Below are positions 1 to 9,067 of a stretch of DNA of 64,000 bases, piece after piece. The stretch covers positions 58,616 through 122,615 of the forward strand of contig QFPO01000009.1 in assembly GCA_003241385.1 (NCBI GenBank). Direction: 5' to 3'. The translations under genes and the position numbers were made by a program. This DNA comes from Rhodanobacter denitrificans (GTDB lineage Bacteria > Pseudomonadota > Gammaproteobacteria > Xanthomonadales > Rhodanobacteraceae). Numbering within the stretch: position 1 is the stretch's first letter; every line of letters starts with the position of its first letter. The notes below the pieces were generated by a model, which was given only the letters and a program-made list of their open reading frames with translations, had not been told where the DNA came from and searched no databases.

Positions 1-1103
1 ACCGTTTCCAGGCCAGCGTGCTGGCCGCGCATCGCAACGTCGAGGCGCTGGCCGAGCTGTGCGTACGGTTCCGCCCGGAACTCGCGGTGGTCGCCGACCC
101 CGCCGGCGAGCCGGAGCTGCGCGCGCGACTGGTCGCCGCCGGCATCAGGACCCGCGTGCTGGCCGGTGCGGACGCGCTGATCGAGGCGGCCGCGGGCGAT
201 GCGGCCGACATCGTCGTCGCGGCGATCGTCGGCGCGGCCGGCCTGCCCTCGACGCTGGCCGCCGCACGCGCCGGCAAGCGCCTGCTGCTGGCCAACAAGG
301 AAGCGATCGTGATGGCCGGCCCGCTGCTGCTGGCGGCGCTGGCGGCCGGCGGCGGCGATCTGCTGCCGATCGATTCGGAGCACAACGCGATCTACCAGTG
401 CCTGCCGCAACGCCGCACCGGCGAGGGCGCGCCCGGAGTGCGCCGGCTGCTGCTGACCGCCTCGGGCGGACCATTTCGCGGCTGGAACGCCGAGCGCCTG
501 CGCTCGGTCACGCCCGAACTGGCCTGCGCGCATCCGAACTGGCGCATGGGCCGCAAGATCTCGGTCGACTCGGCGACCCTGATGAACAAGGGCCTGGAGG
601 TCATTGAGGCGCACTTCCTGTTCGGCGCGGCGGCCGACGCGATCGACGTGGTCGTCCATCGCCAGAGCATCGTCCATTCGCTGGTCGAGTACCTGGACGG
701 TTCGGTGCTGGCCCAGCTCGGGCAGCCGGACATGCGTACCGCGATCGCCTACGGGCTGGCCTGGCCGGAGCGCATCGACGCGGGCGTGCGCCCGCTCGAC
801 CTGGTCGCGCTGGCGCGGCTGGACTTCGAGGCCGCCGACGGCGAGACGTTCCGCTGTCTGCCGCTGGCCTATGCCGCCCTGCGCGCCGGCGGCAATGCGC
901 CGGCCGTGCTGAACGCCGCCAACGAGGAGGCGGTCGCCGCGTTCCTGGACGGGCGGCTTGATTTCGCCGGTATTGCCGCGATCATCGAGGAAACCCTGCA
1001 GAACGTCCCGCATCGTGGCGTGGACGATCTGGAAGCCTTGTTTGACGACGATTTAACTGCGCGTCGGCAAGCGCAACGTATCATTGCCGCCCGGTTCAGC
1101 TGA
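1..1103 (+). CDS. dxr: 1-deoxy-D-xylulose 5-phosphate reductoisomerase (5' end outside window)
   Basis: Converts 1-deoxy-D-xylulose 5-phosphate to 2-C-methyl-D-erythritol 4-phosphate with NADPH, the committed step of the MEP isoprenoid pathway, in the cytoplasm. The frame is open from base 3 (RFQASV), so the gene starts upstream. About 30 residues, including the N-terminal NADPH loop, are missing relative to the roughly 400-residue family. Visible signatures are LLANKEAIV, the metal and substrate motif IDSEHNAI, ASGGPF, HPNWRMG, NKGLEVIEAH with the second metal-binding Glu, and HRQSIVHS. The stop lies 8 bp before rseP, consistent with one long envelope operon. Identification is certain. Confidence 0.97.
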   Translation, partial: RFQASVLAAHRNVEALAELCVRFRPELAVVADPAGEPELRARLVAAGIRTRVLAGADALIEAAAGDAADIVVAAIVGAAGLPSTLAAARAGKRLLLANKEAIVMAGPLLLAALAAGGGDLLPIDSEHNAIYQCLPQRRTGEGAPGVRRLLLTASGGPFRGWNAERLRSVTPELACAHPNWRMGRKISVDSATLMNKGLEVIEAHFLFGAAADAIDVVVHRQSIVHSLVEYLDGSVLAQLGQPDMRTAIAYGLAWPERIDAGVRPLDLVALARLDFEAADGETFRCLPLAYAALRAGGNAPAVLNAANEEAVAAFLDGRLDFAGIAAIIEETLQNVPHRGVDDLEALFDDDLTARRQAQRIIAARFS

Positions 1104-1111
1104 TTGTGCTT

Positions 1112-2458
1112 ATGCAAACCTTCTTCGGCTCGGTCTGGTGGCTGATCGTGACCCTCGGGTTGCTGATCACGTTCCACGAATACGGCCACTATGTCGTCGC
1201 GCGCTATTTCGGCGTCAAGGTGACGCGTTTCTCGATCGGCTTCGGCAAGCCGCTGTGGTCTCGCCACAACCGCGAGGGCACCGAATTCACGATCTCGGCG
1301 ATCCCGCTCGGCGGCTACGTCAAGATGCTCGACGAGCGCGAGGGCGACGTCGCGCCGCAGGACCTGGCCGGCGCGCACAACCGCAAGCCGGTGCTGCAGC
1401 GCATGGCGATCGCCGCGGCCGGGCCGGCGTTCAACCTGATCTTCGCGATCGCCGCGCTGTGGCTGATGTTCATGGTCGGCCGCCCGGACTTCCAGCCGGT
1501 CATCGCCGAGCCGGCCGGCATCGCGGCCGAGTCCGGCTTCGCGGCCGGCGACCACCTGCTGGCGCTGGACGGCGAACCGGTCGAGGCCTGGAGCGAGGCG
1601 ATCATGACGATCGCGCACTCGGCGCTGGCCCGGCGCGACGTGCAGGTCGAGGTCCGCGACGCCGCCGGCGACCGGCGCGACCGCACGCTGCGTCTGAGCC
1701 GCCTGCCCGAGGGCATCGAGGGCACCCAGGCGCTCGACGCGGTCGGCCTGCAGCTGCGGGCGCCGCAGATCGCGGCCACCATCGGCGGTCTGGCCGGCGA
1801 CGGTGCGGCCGCCGCGGCCGGGCTCCGGGTCGGCGACCGGATCGTCTCGATCAACGAGCAGCCGGTCCGGCAGTACGCCGACATCAGCCCGCTGATCCAG
1901 CAGCAGGCCGCCACCAACCCGACCCTGAGCGTGCGCGTGGAGCGCGACGGCGCGAACCTGAGCCTGCCGGTCACGGTGCGCCCGCACCAGGCCGCCGACG
2001 GCAGCCGGCGCTGGGTCATGGGTATCGAGGCGTCCGACGCCTACGACGCGGTGCTGCGTCACGGGCCGCTGGAGGCGATCCCGGCCGCGCTGGCCGACGC
2101 CTGGAAATCGACCAAGAACACCGTATCGGTGATCACCCGCATGGTCACCGGCGAGGTTTCGGCCAAGAACCTGTCCGGCGTCATCACGATCGCCCAGGTC
2201 GCCAATTCCTCGGCCCAGATGGGCATCGCCTGGTTCCTGTCGTTCCTGGCGGTGATCTCGCTGAACCTGGCGATCCTCAACCTGCTGCCGGTGCCCGTGT
2301 TGGATGGCGGACATCTGCTGTATTACCTTATCGAGCTGATAAAGGGCAGTCCGGTCAGCGAACGGACCCAGATCGCCGGCCAGTACGTGGGCCTGATCGT
2401 GCTGGTCGCGATGATGGGGCTGGCGTTCTACAACGACATCCTGCGGCTCGCGTCCTAA
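1112..2458 (+). CDS. rseP: RIP zinc metalloprotease RseP
   Basis: Inner membrane site-2 protease. In relatives it cleaves the anti-sigma factor RseA within the membrane and releases sigma-E during envelope stress. The zinc motif HEYGH falls at residues 22-26 when the ATG at 1112 is used, the same numbering as E. coli RseP, which is why I prefer it over the in-frame GTG at 1106. The second catalytic motif, LDGGH, is near residue 398. Hydrophobic segments lie at both ends, with a periplasmic PDZ region between them. At 448 residues it is full length. It sits between dxr and bamA, the usual order in gammaproteobacteria. Confidence 0.96.
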   Translation: MQTFFGSVWWLIVTLGLLITFHEYGHYVVARYFGVKVTRFSIGFGKPLWSRHNREGTEFTISAIPLGGYVKMLDEREGDVAPQDLAGAHNRKPVLQRMAIAAAGPAFNLIFAIAALWLMFMVGRPDFQPVIAEPAGIAAESGFAAGDHLLALDGEPVEAWSEAIMTIAHSALARRDVQVEVRDAAGDRRDRTLRLSRLPEGIEGTQALDAVGLQLRAPQIAATIGGLAGDGAAAAAGLRVGDRIVSINEQPVRQYADISPLIQQQAATNPTLSVRVERDGANLSLPVTVRPHQAADGSRRWVMGIEASDAYDAVLRHGPLEAIPAALADAWKSTKNTVSVITRMVTGEVSAKNLSGVITIAQVANSSAQMGIAWFLSFLAVISLNLAILNLLPVPVLDGGHLLYYLIELIKGSPVSERTQIAGQYVGLIVLVAMMGLAFYNDILRLAS

Positions 2459-2539
2459 CAATCGCGGACTGCCCGACAATAACGAACCCGTGGCGCGCGC
2501 CCCTGCCACGGGACCGAGCGTGCCTCTACGGAAGTGACG

Positions 2540-4933
2540 ATGAAGCGTATAGCTGCCCTGATCCTGTTTGCCTGGCTGTCCACCCAGGATGCACTGGCCT
2601 TCGACGCGTTCACGGTGTCCGACATCCGTATCGACGGCCTCTCGCGCATCGCGGCCGGCACGGTCTTCACGTACCTGCCGGTCGAGAAAGGCGACACGAT
2701 GAACGCCGAGCGCGCCGAGCAGGCGATCCGCGCGCTCTACAAGACCGGCTTCTTCAACGACGTCCAGCTCTCGCGCCAGGGTGACATCCTGGTCGTGGCG
2801 GTCCGCGAGCGCCCGCAGATCTCCAAGATCTCGATCCGCGGCAACAAGGACCTCAAGGAAGAAGACCTGCGCACCGGCCTCAAGGGCATCGGCCTGGTCG
2901 AGGGCGAGACCTTCGACCGCCTCAAGCTCGACGAGGTGCAGGCCGAGCTGACGCGCCAGTACTACAACCGCGGCAAGTACAACGTCTCGATCAAGACCGC
3001 GACGGTCAACCTCGACCGCAACCGCATCGAGGTCGCGATCAACGTCGCCGAGGGCAAGCCGGCCAAGATCAAGCACATCAACATCGTCGGCAACACCACC
3101 TTCCCGGACCGCACGATCAAGGACCAGTTCGAGTCCGGCACGACCAACTGGACCTCCTGGTACTCGCGCAACGACCAGTACTCGCGCGAGAAGATGTCCG
3201 GCGACCTCGAGAAGCTCGCGTCCTACTATCTGGATCGCGGCTACGTCGACTTCAACGTCGACTCCACGCAGGTCTCGATCAGCCCCGATAAGCGCCGCAT
3301 GTACGTCACCGCGAACATCCGCGAGGGCGAGATCTACACCGTCAACGACATCAAGATCACCGGCAACCTGGTCCTCAACGAGGAGGACCTGCGCAAGCTG
3401 CTGACGATCAGCGTCGGCGAGACGTTCTCGCGTCGCAAGGTCGAGCAGTCCTCCGACGCGATGACGGCCGTGCTCGCCAACATCGGCTACGCGTTCGCCG
3501 AGGTCGTGCCGCTGCCGGACGTGCACAAGGACAGCCGCGAGGTCGGCCTGACCTTCCTGGTCAATCCCGGCAAGCGCGTCTACGTGCGCCGCATCACCTT
3601 CAAGGGCAATACGACCACCGAGGACCAGGTGCTGCGCCGCGAGATGCGCCAGCTCGAAGGCTCCTGGTACTCGCAGGCGGCGATCGACCGCTCCAAGATC
3701 CGTCTGCAGCGCCTGGGCTTCTTCAAGAACGTGACGATCGAGACGCCGAGCGTGCCCGGCAGCGACGACCAGATCGACGTGCAGGTCGCGGTGGAGGAGC
3801 AGTCGTCCGGCTCGCTGAACTTCGGTCTGGGCTACTCGCAGCTGCAGGGCATCATCGGCAGCGTGTCGGTCACGCAGAACAACCTGTTCGGCACCGGCAA
3901 CCGGGTCAGCGTGACCGCGCAGCAGAGCTCGTACTACACGCGCTACGACCTGTCGTACTTCGAGCCGTATCTCAACGACGACGGCCTGGGCCTGGGCTAC
4001 AACATCTCGCACAGCGAGATGGACCAGGGCGAGGCCAACCTCGCTTCGTATCTGACCAACCGCGACGCCTTCAGCACTTATCTCGGCATCCCGATCAGCG
4101 AGTCGGACACGATCAACGCGCAGATCGGCCTCAGCAAGACCAGCATCACGGCCTACAGCGGCATCACGCCGGACCGCATCATCAATTACCTGCACAACCT
4201 CGGCAACCGCACGCTGCACAGCTGGGACACGCAGCTGTCGTGGGTGCACGACACGCGCAACCGCTACTGGAACCCGACGCGCGGCTCGGTCCACCAGATC
4301 TCGCTCAACGTGGTCCTGCCCGGCTCGACGGTCGAGTACTACAAGCTGTTCTACAAATACGGCCAGTACTTCCCGATCACCGAGAAGCTGACGTTCTTCG
4401 GCAACCTCAGCCTCGGCTACGGCGACAGCTACCGCGATCCGAAGAGCGTGCTGCCGCGCAGCGATCCGCGCTACATGCAGATCGACGGCCTGCCGTTCTA
4501 CGAGAACTTCTACGCCGGCGGCGTCGCCGACGTGCGCGGCTTCCGCGACAACACGCTCGGCCCGTGGGAGCTCTATCCGGGCTGTACCGGCAACCAGATC
4601 GGCCCGATCGGCAACACGACGCGGCCGAGCCGCTATTGCCGCCAGCCGATCGGCGGTGCGTTCAAGACGGTCGGCTCGGTCGAGGTGATCTTCCCGACGC
4701 CTTTCATGAAGGAGAACAGCGAGACCACGCGCCTGTCGTGGTTCCTCGACGTCGGCAATGTGTTCGAGAACTACGACGCGTTCTCGGCCAGTGAGCTGCG
4801 CGCGTCCACCGGCCTGTCGTTCCGCTGGCAGGCGCCGGTCGGCCCGATCGTGATCAACCTGGCGCGCCCCCTGCGCAAGAAGGACGGCGATCAGACCGAG
4901 ACCATCCAGTTCACGTTCGGTACCATGTTCTGA
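2540..4933 (+). CDS. bamA: Outer membrane protein assembly factor BamA
   Basis: Central Omp85 component of the BAM complex, which folds and inserts beta-barrel proteins into the outer membrane. The ATG at 2540 follows GGAAG and gives a clean signal peptide ending near ALA-FDAF; an in-frame GTG at 2534 is less likely. The first half shows repeated POTRA-like segments, five as in the family. The C-terminal half is the barrel, with the L6 motif VRGF and a terminal Phe after FTFGT. Its 797 residues match the family. An 8-bp stem (CCCGTGGC/GCCACGGG, 2487-2512) lies between rseP and this gene. Identification is certain. Confidence 0.97.
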   Translation: MKRIAALILFAWLSTQDALAFDAFTVSDIRIDGLSRIAAGTVFTYLPVEKGDTMNAERAEQAIRALYKTGFFNDVQLSRQGDILVVAVRERPQISKISIRGNKDLKEEDLRTGLKGIGLVEGETFDRLKLDEVQAELTRQYYNRGKYNVSIKTATVNLDRNRIEVAINVAEGKPAKIKHINIVGNTTFPDRTIKDQFESGTTNWTSWYSRNDQYSREKMSGDLEKLASYYLDRGYVDFNVDSTQVSISPDKRRMYVTANIREGEIYTVNDIKITGNLVLNEEDLRKLLTISVGETFSRRKVEQSSDAMTAVLANIGYAFAEVVPLPDVHKDSREVGLTFLVNPGKRVYVRRITFKGNTTTEDQVLRREMRQLEGSWYSQAAIDRSKIRLQRLGFFKNVTIETPSVPGSDDQIDVQVAVEEQSSGSLNFGLGYSQLQGIIGSVSVTQNNLFGTGNRVSVTAQQSSYYTRYDLSYFEPYLNDDGLGLGYNISHSEMDQGEANLASYLTNRDAFSTYLGIPISESDTINAQIGLSKTSITAYSGITPDRIINYLHNLGNRTLHSWDTQLSWVHDTRNRYWNPTRGSVHQISLNVVLPGSTVEYYKLFYKYGQYFPITEKLTFFGNLSLGYGDSYRDPKSVLPRSDPRYMQIDGLPFYENFYAGGVADVRGFRDNTLGPWELYPGCTGNQIGPIGNTTRPSRYCRQPIGGAFKTVGSVEVIFPTPFMKENSETTRLSWFLDVGNVFENYDAFSASELRASTGLSFRWQAPVGPIVINLARPLRKKDGDQTETIQFTFGTMF

Positions 4934-4990
4934 AGTGGGTGGGGCGCGGGAGTGCCCGTTCCGCAATGACTTGACCCGGGGGGACGGCAG

Positions 4991-5554
4991 GTGAGGCAGC
5001 GCGCAAATCGGTTTCTTCCGGCGCACGCGCTGCTGGCCGCACTGGCGATGGGCGCCGTCGCGGCCCAGGCCCAGACCCCCGCGCCGGCGCCCGCCGCCGC
5101 GCGCATCGGCTATCTCGACACCAAGCGGCTGATCGACAACATGCCCCAGACCGTCGCCGCGCGCGAGAAGCTCGAGCGGGAGTTCGCCCAGCGCGACGCG
5201 GCGCTGCGCGCCGACGAGACGCGCCTGGAAGAGCTGCGCTCGCGCCAGAACCGCGATGCGCCGATCCTGACTCTCGACGCCGCCGACGCGCTGCAGCGCG
5301 AGATCGACGCGCTCGAGCGGCTGATCCGGCGCAGCCGCGACAACCTGCGCAACGAGCTCAAGACGCGGACCGATCAGGAGACCGACCGCAACTGGCGCGA
5401 GATCGAGAACACGATCGTCGAGTTCGCGCGCAGCGAGGGCTACGACCTGATCGTCAGCAGCCCGGTCGTCTACGCCAGCCCGCGCATCGACGTGACCGAC
5501 CGCGTGCTCGAACGGCTGCGCCGCCAGTACCAGACCCGCGAGGGCGGCCGATGA
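4991..5554 (+). CDS. skp: Periplasmic chaperone Skp/OmpH family
   Basis: Holds unfolded outer membrane proteins in the periplasm on their way to BAM. The start is a GTG preceded by a purine-rich GGGGGGA. The product has a basic, hydrophobic signal peptide ending around AQAQ, then the family-typical RIGYLDTKRL motif, followed by a long charged helical region (roughly residues 55-140) consistent with the coiled-coil tentacles of Skp. At 187 residues it is slightly longer than E. coli Skp. It follows bamA, and its stop overlaps the lpxD start by 4 bp (ATGA), suggesting translational coupling. Confidence 0.9.
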   Translation: MRQRANRFLPAHALLAALAMGAVAAQAQTPAPAPAAARIGYLDTKRLIDNMPQTVAAREKLEREFAQRDAALRADETRLEELRSRQNRDAPILTLDAADALQREIDALERLIRRSRDNLRNELKTRTDQETDRNWREIENTIVEFARSEGYDLIVSSPVVYASPRIDVTDRVLERLRRQYQTREGGR

Positions 5555-6576
5555 GGCCGCGCTACGCGCTGGCCGAGCTGGCCGAGCGCTTCGATCTGGC
5601 GCTGCACGGCGACGGCCGGGGTCACGTCGAGGGCGTCGGCACGCTCGGCATGGCCGGTCCGGAGCAGCTGAGCTTCCTCGCCTCGGCGCAGTACCGCGGC
5701 CAGCTCGCGGCGACGCGCGCCGGCGCGGTGATCGTGCGCGAGGCCGATGCGGCCGCATGCCCGGTGCCGGCGCTGATCGCCGCCGATCCTTACGTCGCCT
5801 ACGCGCGGGTCGCCGCGCTGTTCGACCACGTGCCGGCGGCGCCGCCGGGCGTCCATCCCAGCGCCGTCGTCTCGACCGAGGCGCGCATCGCCGACGGCGC
5901 CTCGATCGGGCCGTTCTGCGTCGTGGAGGCCGGCGCCGTCGTCGAGGCCGGCGCCGTCGTCGGCCCGCACTGCACGATCGGCCCGGACTGCCGCGTCGGC
6001 GCCGGCAGCCGCCTGGTCGCGCGCGTGACGCTGGTGCTGCGCGTCGAGCTCGGCCGCCGCGTGCTGGTCCATCCGGGCGCGGTGATCGGCGCGGACGGAT
6101 TCGGCCTGGCATTCGAGCGCGACCACTGGATCAAGGTGCCGCAGCTCGGCGGCGTGCGGATCGGCGACGACTGCGAGATCGGCGCGAACACGACGATCGA
6201 CCGCGGCGCGATCGAGGACACGGTGCTCGAGGCGGACGTGCGGCTCGACAACCAGATCCAGATCGCCCACAACGTCCACATCGGCGCGCATACCGCGCTG
6301 GCCGGCTGCGCGGCGGTCGCCGGCAGCGCCCGCATCGGCCGCTACTGCCTGATCGGCGGCGGCGCTGGCATACTCGGCCACCTCGAAATCGCCGACAAGG
6401 TCACGGTGACGGCCCGCAGCCTGGTGACCCATTCGATCCGCGAACCGGGCGAGTACTCCTCGGGCACGCCGATCCAGGAGAATCGTCTCTGGCGGCGCAA
6501 TGCGGCGCGCTTCAAACACCTGGACGAGCTCGCCCGGCGCGTCGCCCAGCTCGCAAACAAGGACTCTCCTCGATGA
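5551..6576 (+). CDS. lpxD: UDP-3-O-(3-hydroxyacyl)glucosamine N-acyltransferase LpxD
   Basis: Third step of lipid A synthesis: adds a 3-hydroxyacyl chain from acyl-ACP to the 2-amino group of UDP-3-O-acyl-glucosamine, in the cytoplasm. The N-terminal uridine-binding domain (to about residue 100) is followed by a long left-handed beta-helix of hexapeptide repeats (VGPHCTIGPDCRVGAGS and onwards). The catalytic-type His lies in QIAHNVHIG. At 341 residues it is typical. It overlaps skp by 4 bp upstream and fabZ by 4 bp downstream, so the set is tightly coupled. Confidence 0.96.
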   Translation: MRPRYALAELAERFDLALHGDGRGHVEGVGTLGMAGPEQLSFLASAQYRGQLAATRAGAVIVREADAAACPVPALIAADPYVAYARVAALFDHVPAAPPGVHPSAVVSTEARIADGASIGPFCVVEAGAVVEAGAVVGPHCTIGPDCRVGAGSRLVARVTLVLRVELGRRVLVHPGAVIGADGFGLAFERDHWIKVPQLGGVRIGDDCEIGANTTIDRGAIEDTVLEADVRLDNQIQIAHNVHIGAHTALAGCAAVAGSARIGRYCLIGGGAGILGHLEIADKVTVTARSLVTHSIREPGEYSSGTPIQENRLWRRNAARFKHLDELARRVAQLANKDSPR

Positions 6577-7055
6577 ATGATGTTGTAGACACGGCCGTGG
6601 CCCCGGAGGCCCTGCCGATCGGCGTCGAACGGATCGCCGAAATCCTGCCGCACCGCTACCCGTTCCTGCTGGTCGATCGGGTGCTGGCCTACGAGCCCGG
6701 CAAGAAGATCACGGCGATGAAGAACGTCACGATCAACGAGCCGTTCTTCCAGGGCCACTTCCCGGGCCATCCGGTCATGCCGGGCGTGCTGATGATCGAG
6801 GCGATGGCGCAGACCTCCGGCCTGCTCGTGCACCTGTCGATCAAGCACGATCCGACCCAGCCCAAGCTGTTCTATCTGGTGCGCGTGGACCAGGCCCGCT
6901 TCAGCCGCATCGTCGGCCCCGGCGACCAGCTGATCTTCCAGGTCGAGCAGAAGCGCCTGATGCGCGGCATGGGCAAGTACTGGTGCGAGGCCCTGGTCGA
7001 CGGCAAGCTCGTCGCCGAGGCCGAGCTGCTGTGCGCGGAGCGGAACGGCCGATGA
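6573..7055 (+). CDS. fabZ: 3-hydroxyacyl-[ACP] dehydratase FabZ
   Basis: Dehydrates 3-hydroxyacyl-ACP to trans-2-enoyl-ACP in fatty acid elongation. It competes with LpxA and LpxD for the same hydroxyacyl-ACP pool, which explains its place in the lpx cluster. The hot-dog fold signatures are ILPHRYPFLLVDR (catalytic His) and FQGHFPGHPVMPGVLMIEA (catalytic Glu). The ATG at 6573 lies inside the lpxD stop (ATGA) and gives 160 residues. The same frame stays open far upstream through lpxD, but that part has no family similarity and is a shadow. Its stop overlaps lpxA by 4 bp. Confidence 0.96.
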   Translation: MNDVVDTAVAPEALPIGVERIAEILPHRYPFLLVDRVLAYEPGKKITAMKNVTINEPFFQGHFPGHPVMPGVLMIEAMAQTSGLLVHLSIKHDPTQPKLFYLVRVDQARFSRIVGPGDQLIFQVEQKRLMRGMGKYWCEALVDGKLVAEAELLCAERNGR

Positions 7056-7822
7056 TCCACCCGACCGCGCAGATCGATCCGTCGGCCGAGCTCGGCGAGG
7101 GCGTATCGGTCGGCGCCTACAGCATCGTCGGCGCCGGCGTCGCGATCGGTGCCGGCACCTGGATCGGTCCGCACGTCGTGATCGACGCCGGGACCCGCAT
7201 CGGCCGCGACAACCGGTTCTATCAGTTCGCGTCGGTCGGCTCGGACCCGCAGGACAAGAAGTTCCACGGCGAGGACACCCGGCTGGAGATCGGCGACCGC
7301 AACCACATCCGCGAGTTCGTCACGATCAACCGCGGCACCGGTGCCGGCGGCGGCATCACGCGCCTGGGCAGCGACAACTGGATCCTGGCCTATTCGCACA
7401 TCGCGCACGACTGCCAGGTCGGCAACCACGTGGTGTTCTCGAACAACGCCACGCTGGCCGGGCACGTGACGATCGGCGATCACGTGATCCTCTCCGGCTT
7501 CGCCGGCATCCACCAGTTCTGCCGGATCGGCGCCCACGCGTTCATCGGCATGGGCTGCCTCGTCAACGGCGACGTGCCGCCGTTCGTGATGATGGCCGAC
7601 GACTACGGACGCCCGCGCGGCATCAACGCCGAAGGCCTCAAGCGCCGCGGCTTCACGGCCGAGCGGATCGGCCGCATCAAGCGCGCGTACCGCACCCTCT
7701 ACGTCGCCGGCACGCCGCTGGCCGAAGCACGCCAGCAGCTGGCCGAACAGGCCCGCGACAGCGAGGACGTCGCCGCCCTGCTCGCCTTCATCGACGCCGG
7801 CGAGCGCGGACTGGCGCGGTGA
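7052..7822 (+). CDS. lpxA: UDP-N-acetylglucosamine O-acyltransferase LpxA
   Basis: First step of lipid A synthesis: transfers a 3-hydroxyacyl group from ACP to the 3-OH of UDP-GlcNAc. The protein begins MIHPTAQIDPSAELGEG and continues as hexapeptide repeats forming a left-handed beta-helix. The catalytic His is in AYSHIAHDCQVGN, and the C-terminal helical domain starts with GINAEGLKRRGF. At 256 residues it is close to the 262 of E. coli. The ATG overlaps the fabZ stop by 4 bp, and lpxB follows after 25 bp. Confidence 0.97.
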   Translation: MIHPTAQIDPSAELGEGVSVGAYSIVGAGVAIGAGTWIGPHVVIDAGTRIGRDNRFYQFASVGSDPQDKKFHGEDTRLEIGDRNHIREFVTINRGTGAGGGITRLGSDNWILAYSHIAHDCQVGNHVVFSNNATLAGHVTIGDHVILSGFAGIHQFCRIGAHAFIGMGCLVNGDVPPFVMMADDYGRPRGINAEGLKRRGFTAERIGRIKRAYRTLYVAGTPLAEARQQLAEQARDSEDVAALLAFIDAGERGLAR

Positions 7823-7847
7823 TCCCGGCGTCGCCGCGGCCGCCGCG

Positions 7848-9011
7848 ATGAAGACGCCGCCGGCCGCCCCGCTGATCGTCCTGGTCGCCGGCGAAGCCTC
7901 CGGCGACCTGCTCGGCGCGGACCTGATCGCGGGCCTGCGCGCACGCTTCCCGGACGCACGCTTCGCCGGCGTCGGCGGTCCGCGCATGATCGCCGCCGGC
8001 CTCGACGCCTGGTATCCGGCCGAGGCGCTGGCCGTGATGGGCCTGGTCGAGGTGCTGCGTCACCTGCCGAGTCTGCTCGCGATCCGCCGCGACGTGCGCC
8101 GCCGCACGCTCGCGCTGCGCCCGGCCGTCTTCGTCGGCATCGACGCGCCGGACTTCAATCTCGGTCTGGAACGCACGCTCAAGGACGCCGGCATCCGCAC
8201 CGTGCACTACGTCAGTCCGTCGGTCTGGGCCTGGCGCGAGCGGCGCGCCGCGAAGATCGGCCGCAGCGCCGACCGCGTGCTGTGTCTGTTCCCGATGGAG
8301 CCGGCGATCTATGCGCGGCACGGCGTGGACGCGCGCTTCGTCGGCCACCCGCTGGCCGATGCGTTCGCGATGGAACCGGACCAGGCCGCCGCGCGCAGCG
8401 CACTCGGATTGCCCGCGCATGCGCCGGTACTGGCCCTGCTGCCGGGCAGCCGGCTCGGCGAGATCCGCCGCCTCGGCGCCGACTTCCTCGATGCGGCGAC
8501 CCTGCTCGCGCGCGAGGTGCCGGATCTGCAGGTGCTCGCGCCGATGGCCAACGCGGCCTGTCGCGCCGCGTTCGAGGCCCTCGTCGCGACGCGCGACGGC
8601 GGCGCCGTGAGCCTGCGCATCCTCGACGGTCAGGCCCATGCGGCGATGATCGCGGCCGACGCGGTGCTGCTGGCGTCGGGCACCGCGGCGCTCGAAGCGC
8701 TGCTGGCGAAGCGGCCGATGACGGTCGCCTACCGGCTGGCGCCGTGGACGTACCGCCTGGTCAAGGGGCTGGGCCTGCTCAAGGTCGAGCGCTACTCGCT
8801 GCCGAACCACCTGGCCGGTCGCGACCTGGTGCCCGAGCTGATGCAGGACGACTGCACGCCCGAGGCCCTGGCCGCGTCGCTGCGGCCGTGGCTGCTCGCG
8901 CCGGGCCTGACGCCGGAGCTGCGCGAGGCCTACTCGCGCATCCATCGCGCGCTGATCGGCGATCCGGACCACGACGCCGCCGCTGCGATCGCCGAACTGG
9001 TCGGCGGGTAG
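7848..9011 (+). CDS. lpxB: Lipid-A-disaccharide synthase LpxB
   Basis: Family 19 glycosyltransferase that joins UDP-2,3-diacylglucosamine and lipid X to form the tetraacyl disaccharide, peripheral to the inner membrane. Signatures are VAGEASGDLLGADL at the N-terminus, GVGGPRM, YVSPSVWAWRE, FVGHPLAD, LLPGSRLGEIRR and the C-terminal LPNHLAGRDLVPELMQ. The 387-residue length is normal. It is the last lipid A gene of the cluster. Downstream, an LtaS-like gene separates it from rnhB, which it usually neighbours directly. Confidence 0.96.
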   Translation: MKTPPAAPLIVLVAGEASGDLLGADLIAGLRARFPDARFAGVGGPRMIAAGLDAWYPAEALAVMGLVEVLRHLPSLLAIRRDVRRRTLALRPAVFVGIDAPDFNLGLERTLKDAGIRTVHYVSPSVWAWRERRAAKIGRSADRVLCLFPMEPAIYARHGVDARFVGHPLADAFAMEPDQAAARSALGLPAHAPVLALLPGSRLGEIRRLGADFLDAATLLAREVPDLQVLAPMANAACRAAFEALVATRDGGAVSLRILDGQAHAAMIAADAVLLASGTAALEALLAKRPMTVAYRLAPWTYRLVKGLGLLKVERYSLPNHLAGRDLVPELMQDDCTPEALAASLRPWLLAPGLTPELREAYSRIHRALIGDPDHDAAAAIAELVGG

Positions 9012-9067
9012 CTCGCCGGTCCGGTCTGCCGCAATGCGCATTGACGGGTCGGCGCGTCCGCTTCAGG

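Noticed and set aside
869..6112. A 1747-codon open frame on the minus strand across dxr to lpxD, and similar giant antisense frames elsewhere (for example 40687-43812, 13360-15369)
   Set aside because: They are Arg/Ala/Gly-rich or low-complexity translations opposite well-identified genes; long antisense frames are expected in GC-rich DNA.
8282..9067. Upstream extension of the LtaS-like frame through lpxB
   Set aside because: It lies wholly inside lpxB in another frame, is Arg-rich, and has no similarity; membrane helices begin only after the ATG at 9068.
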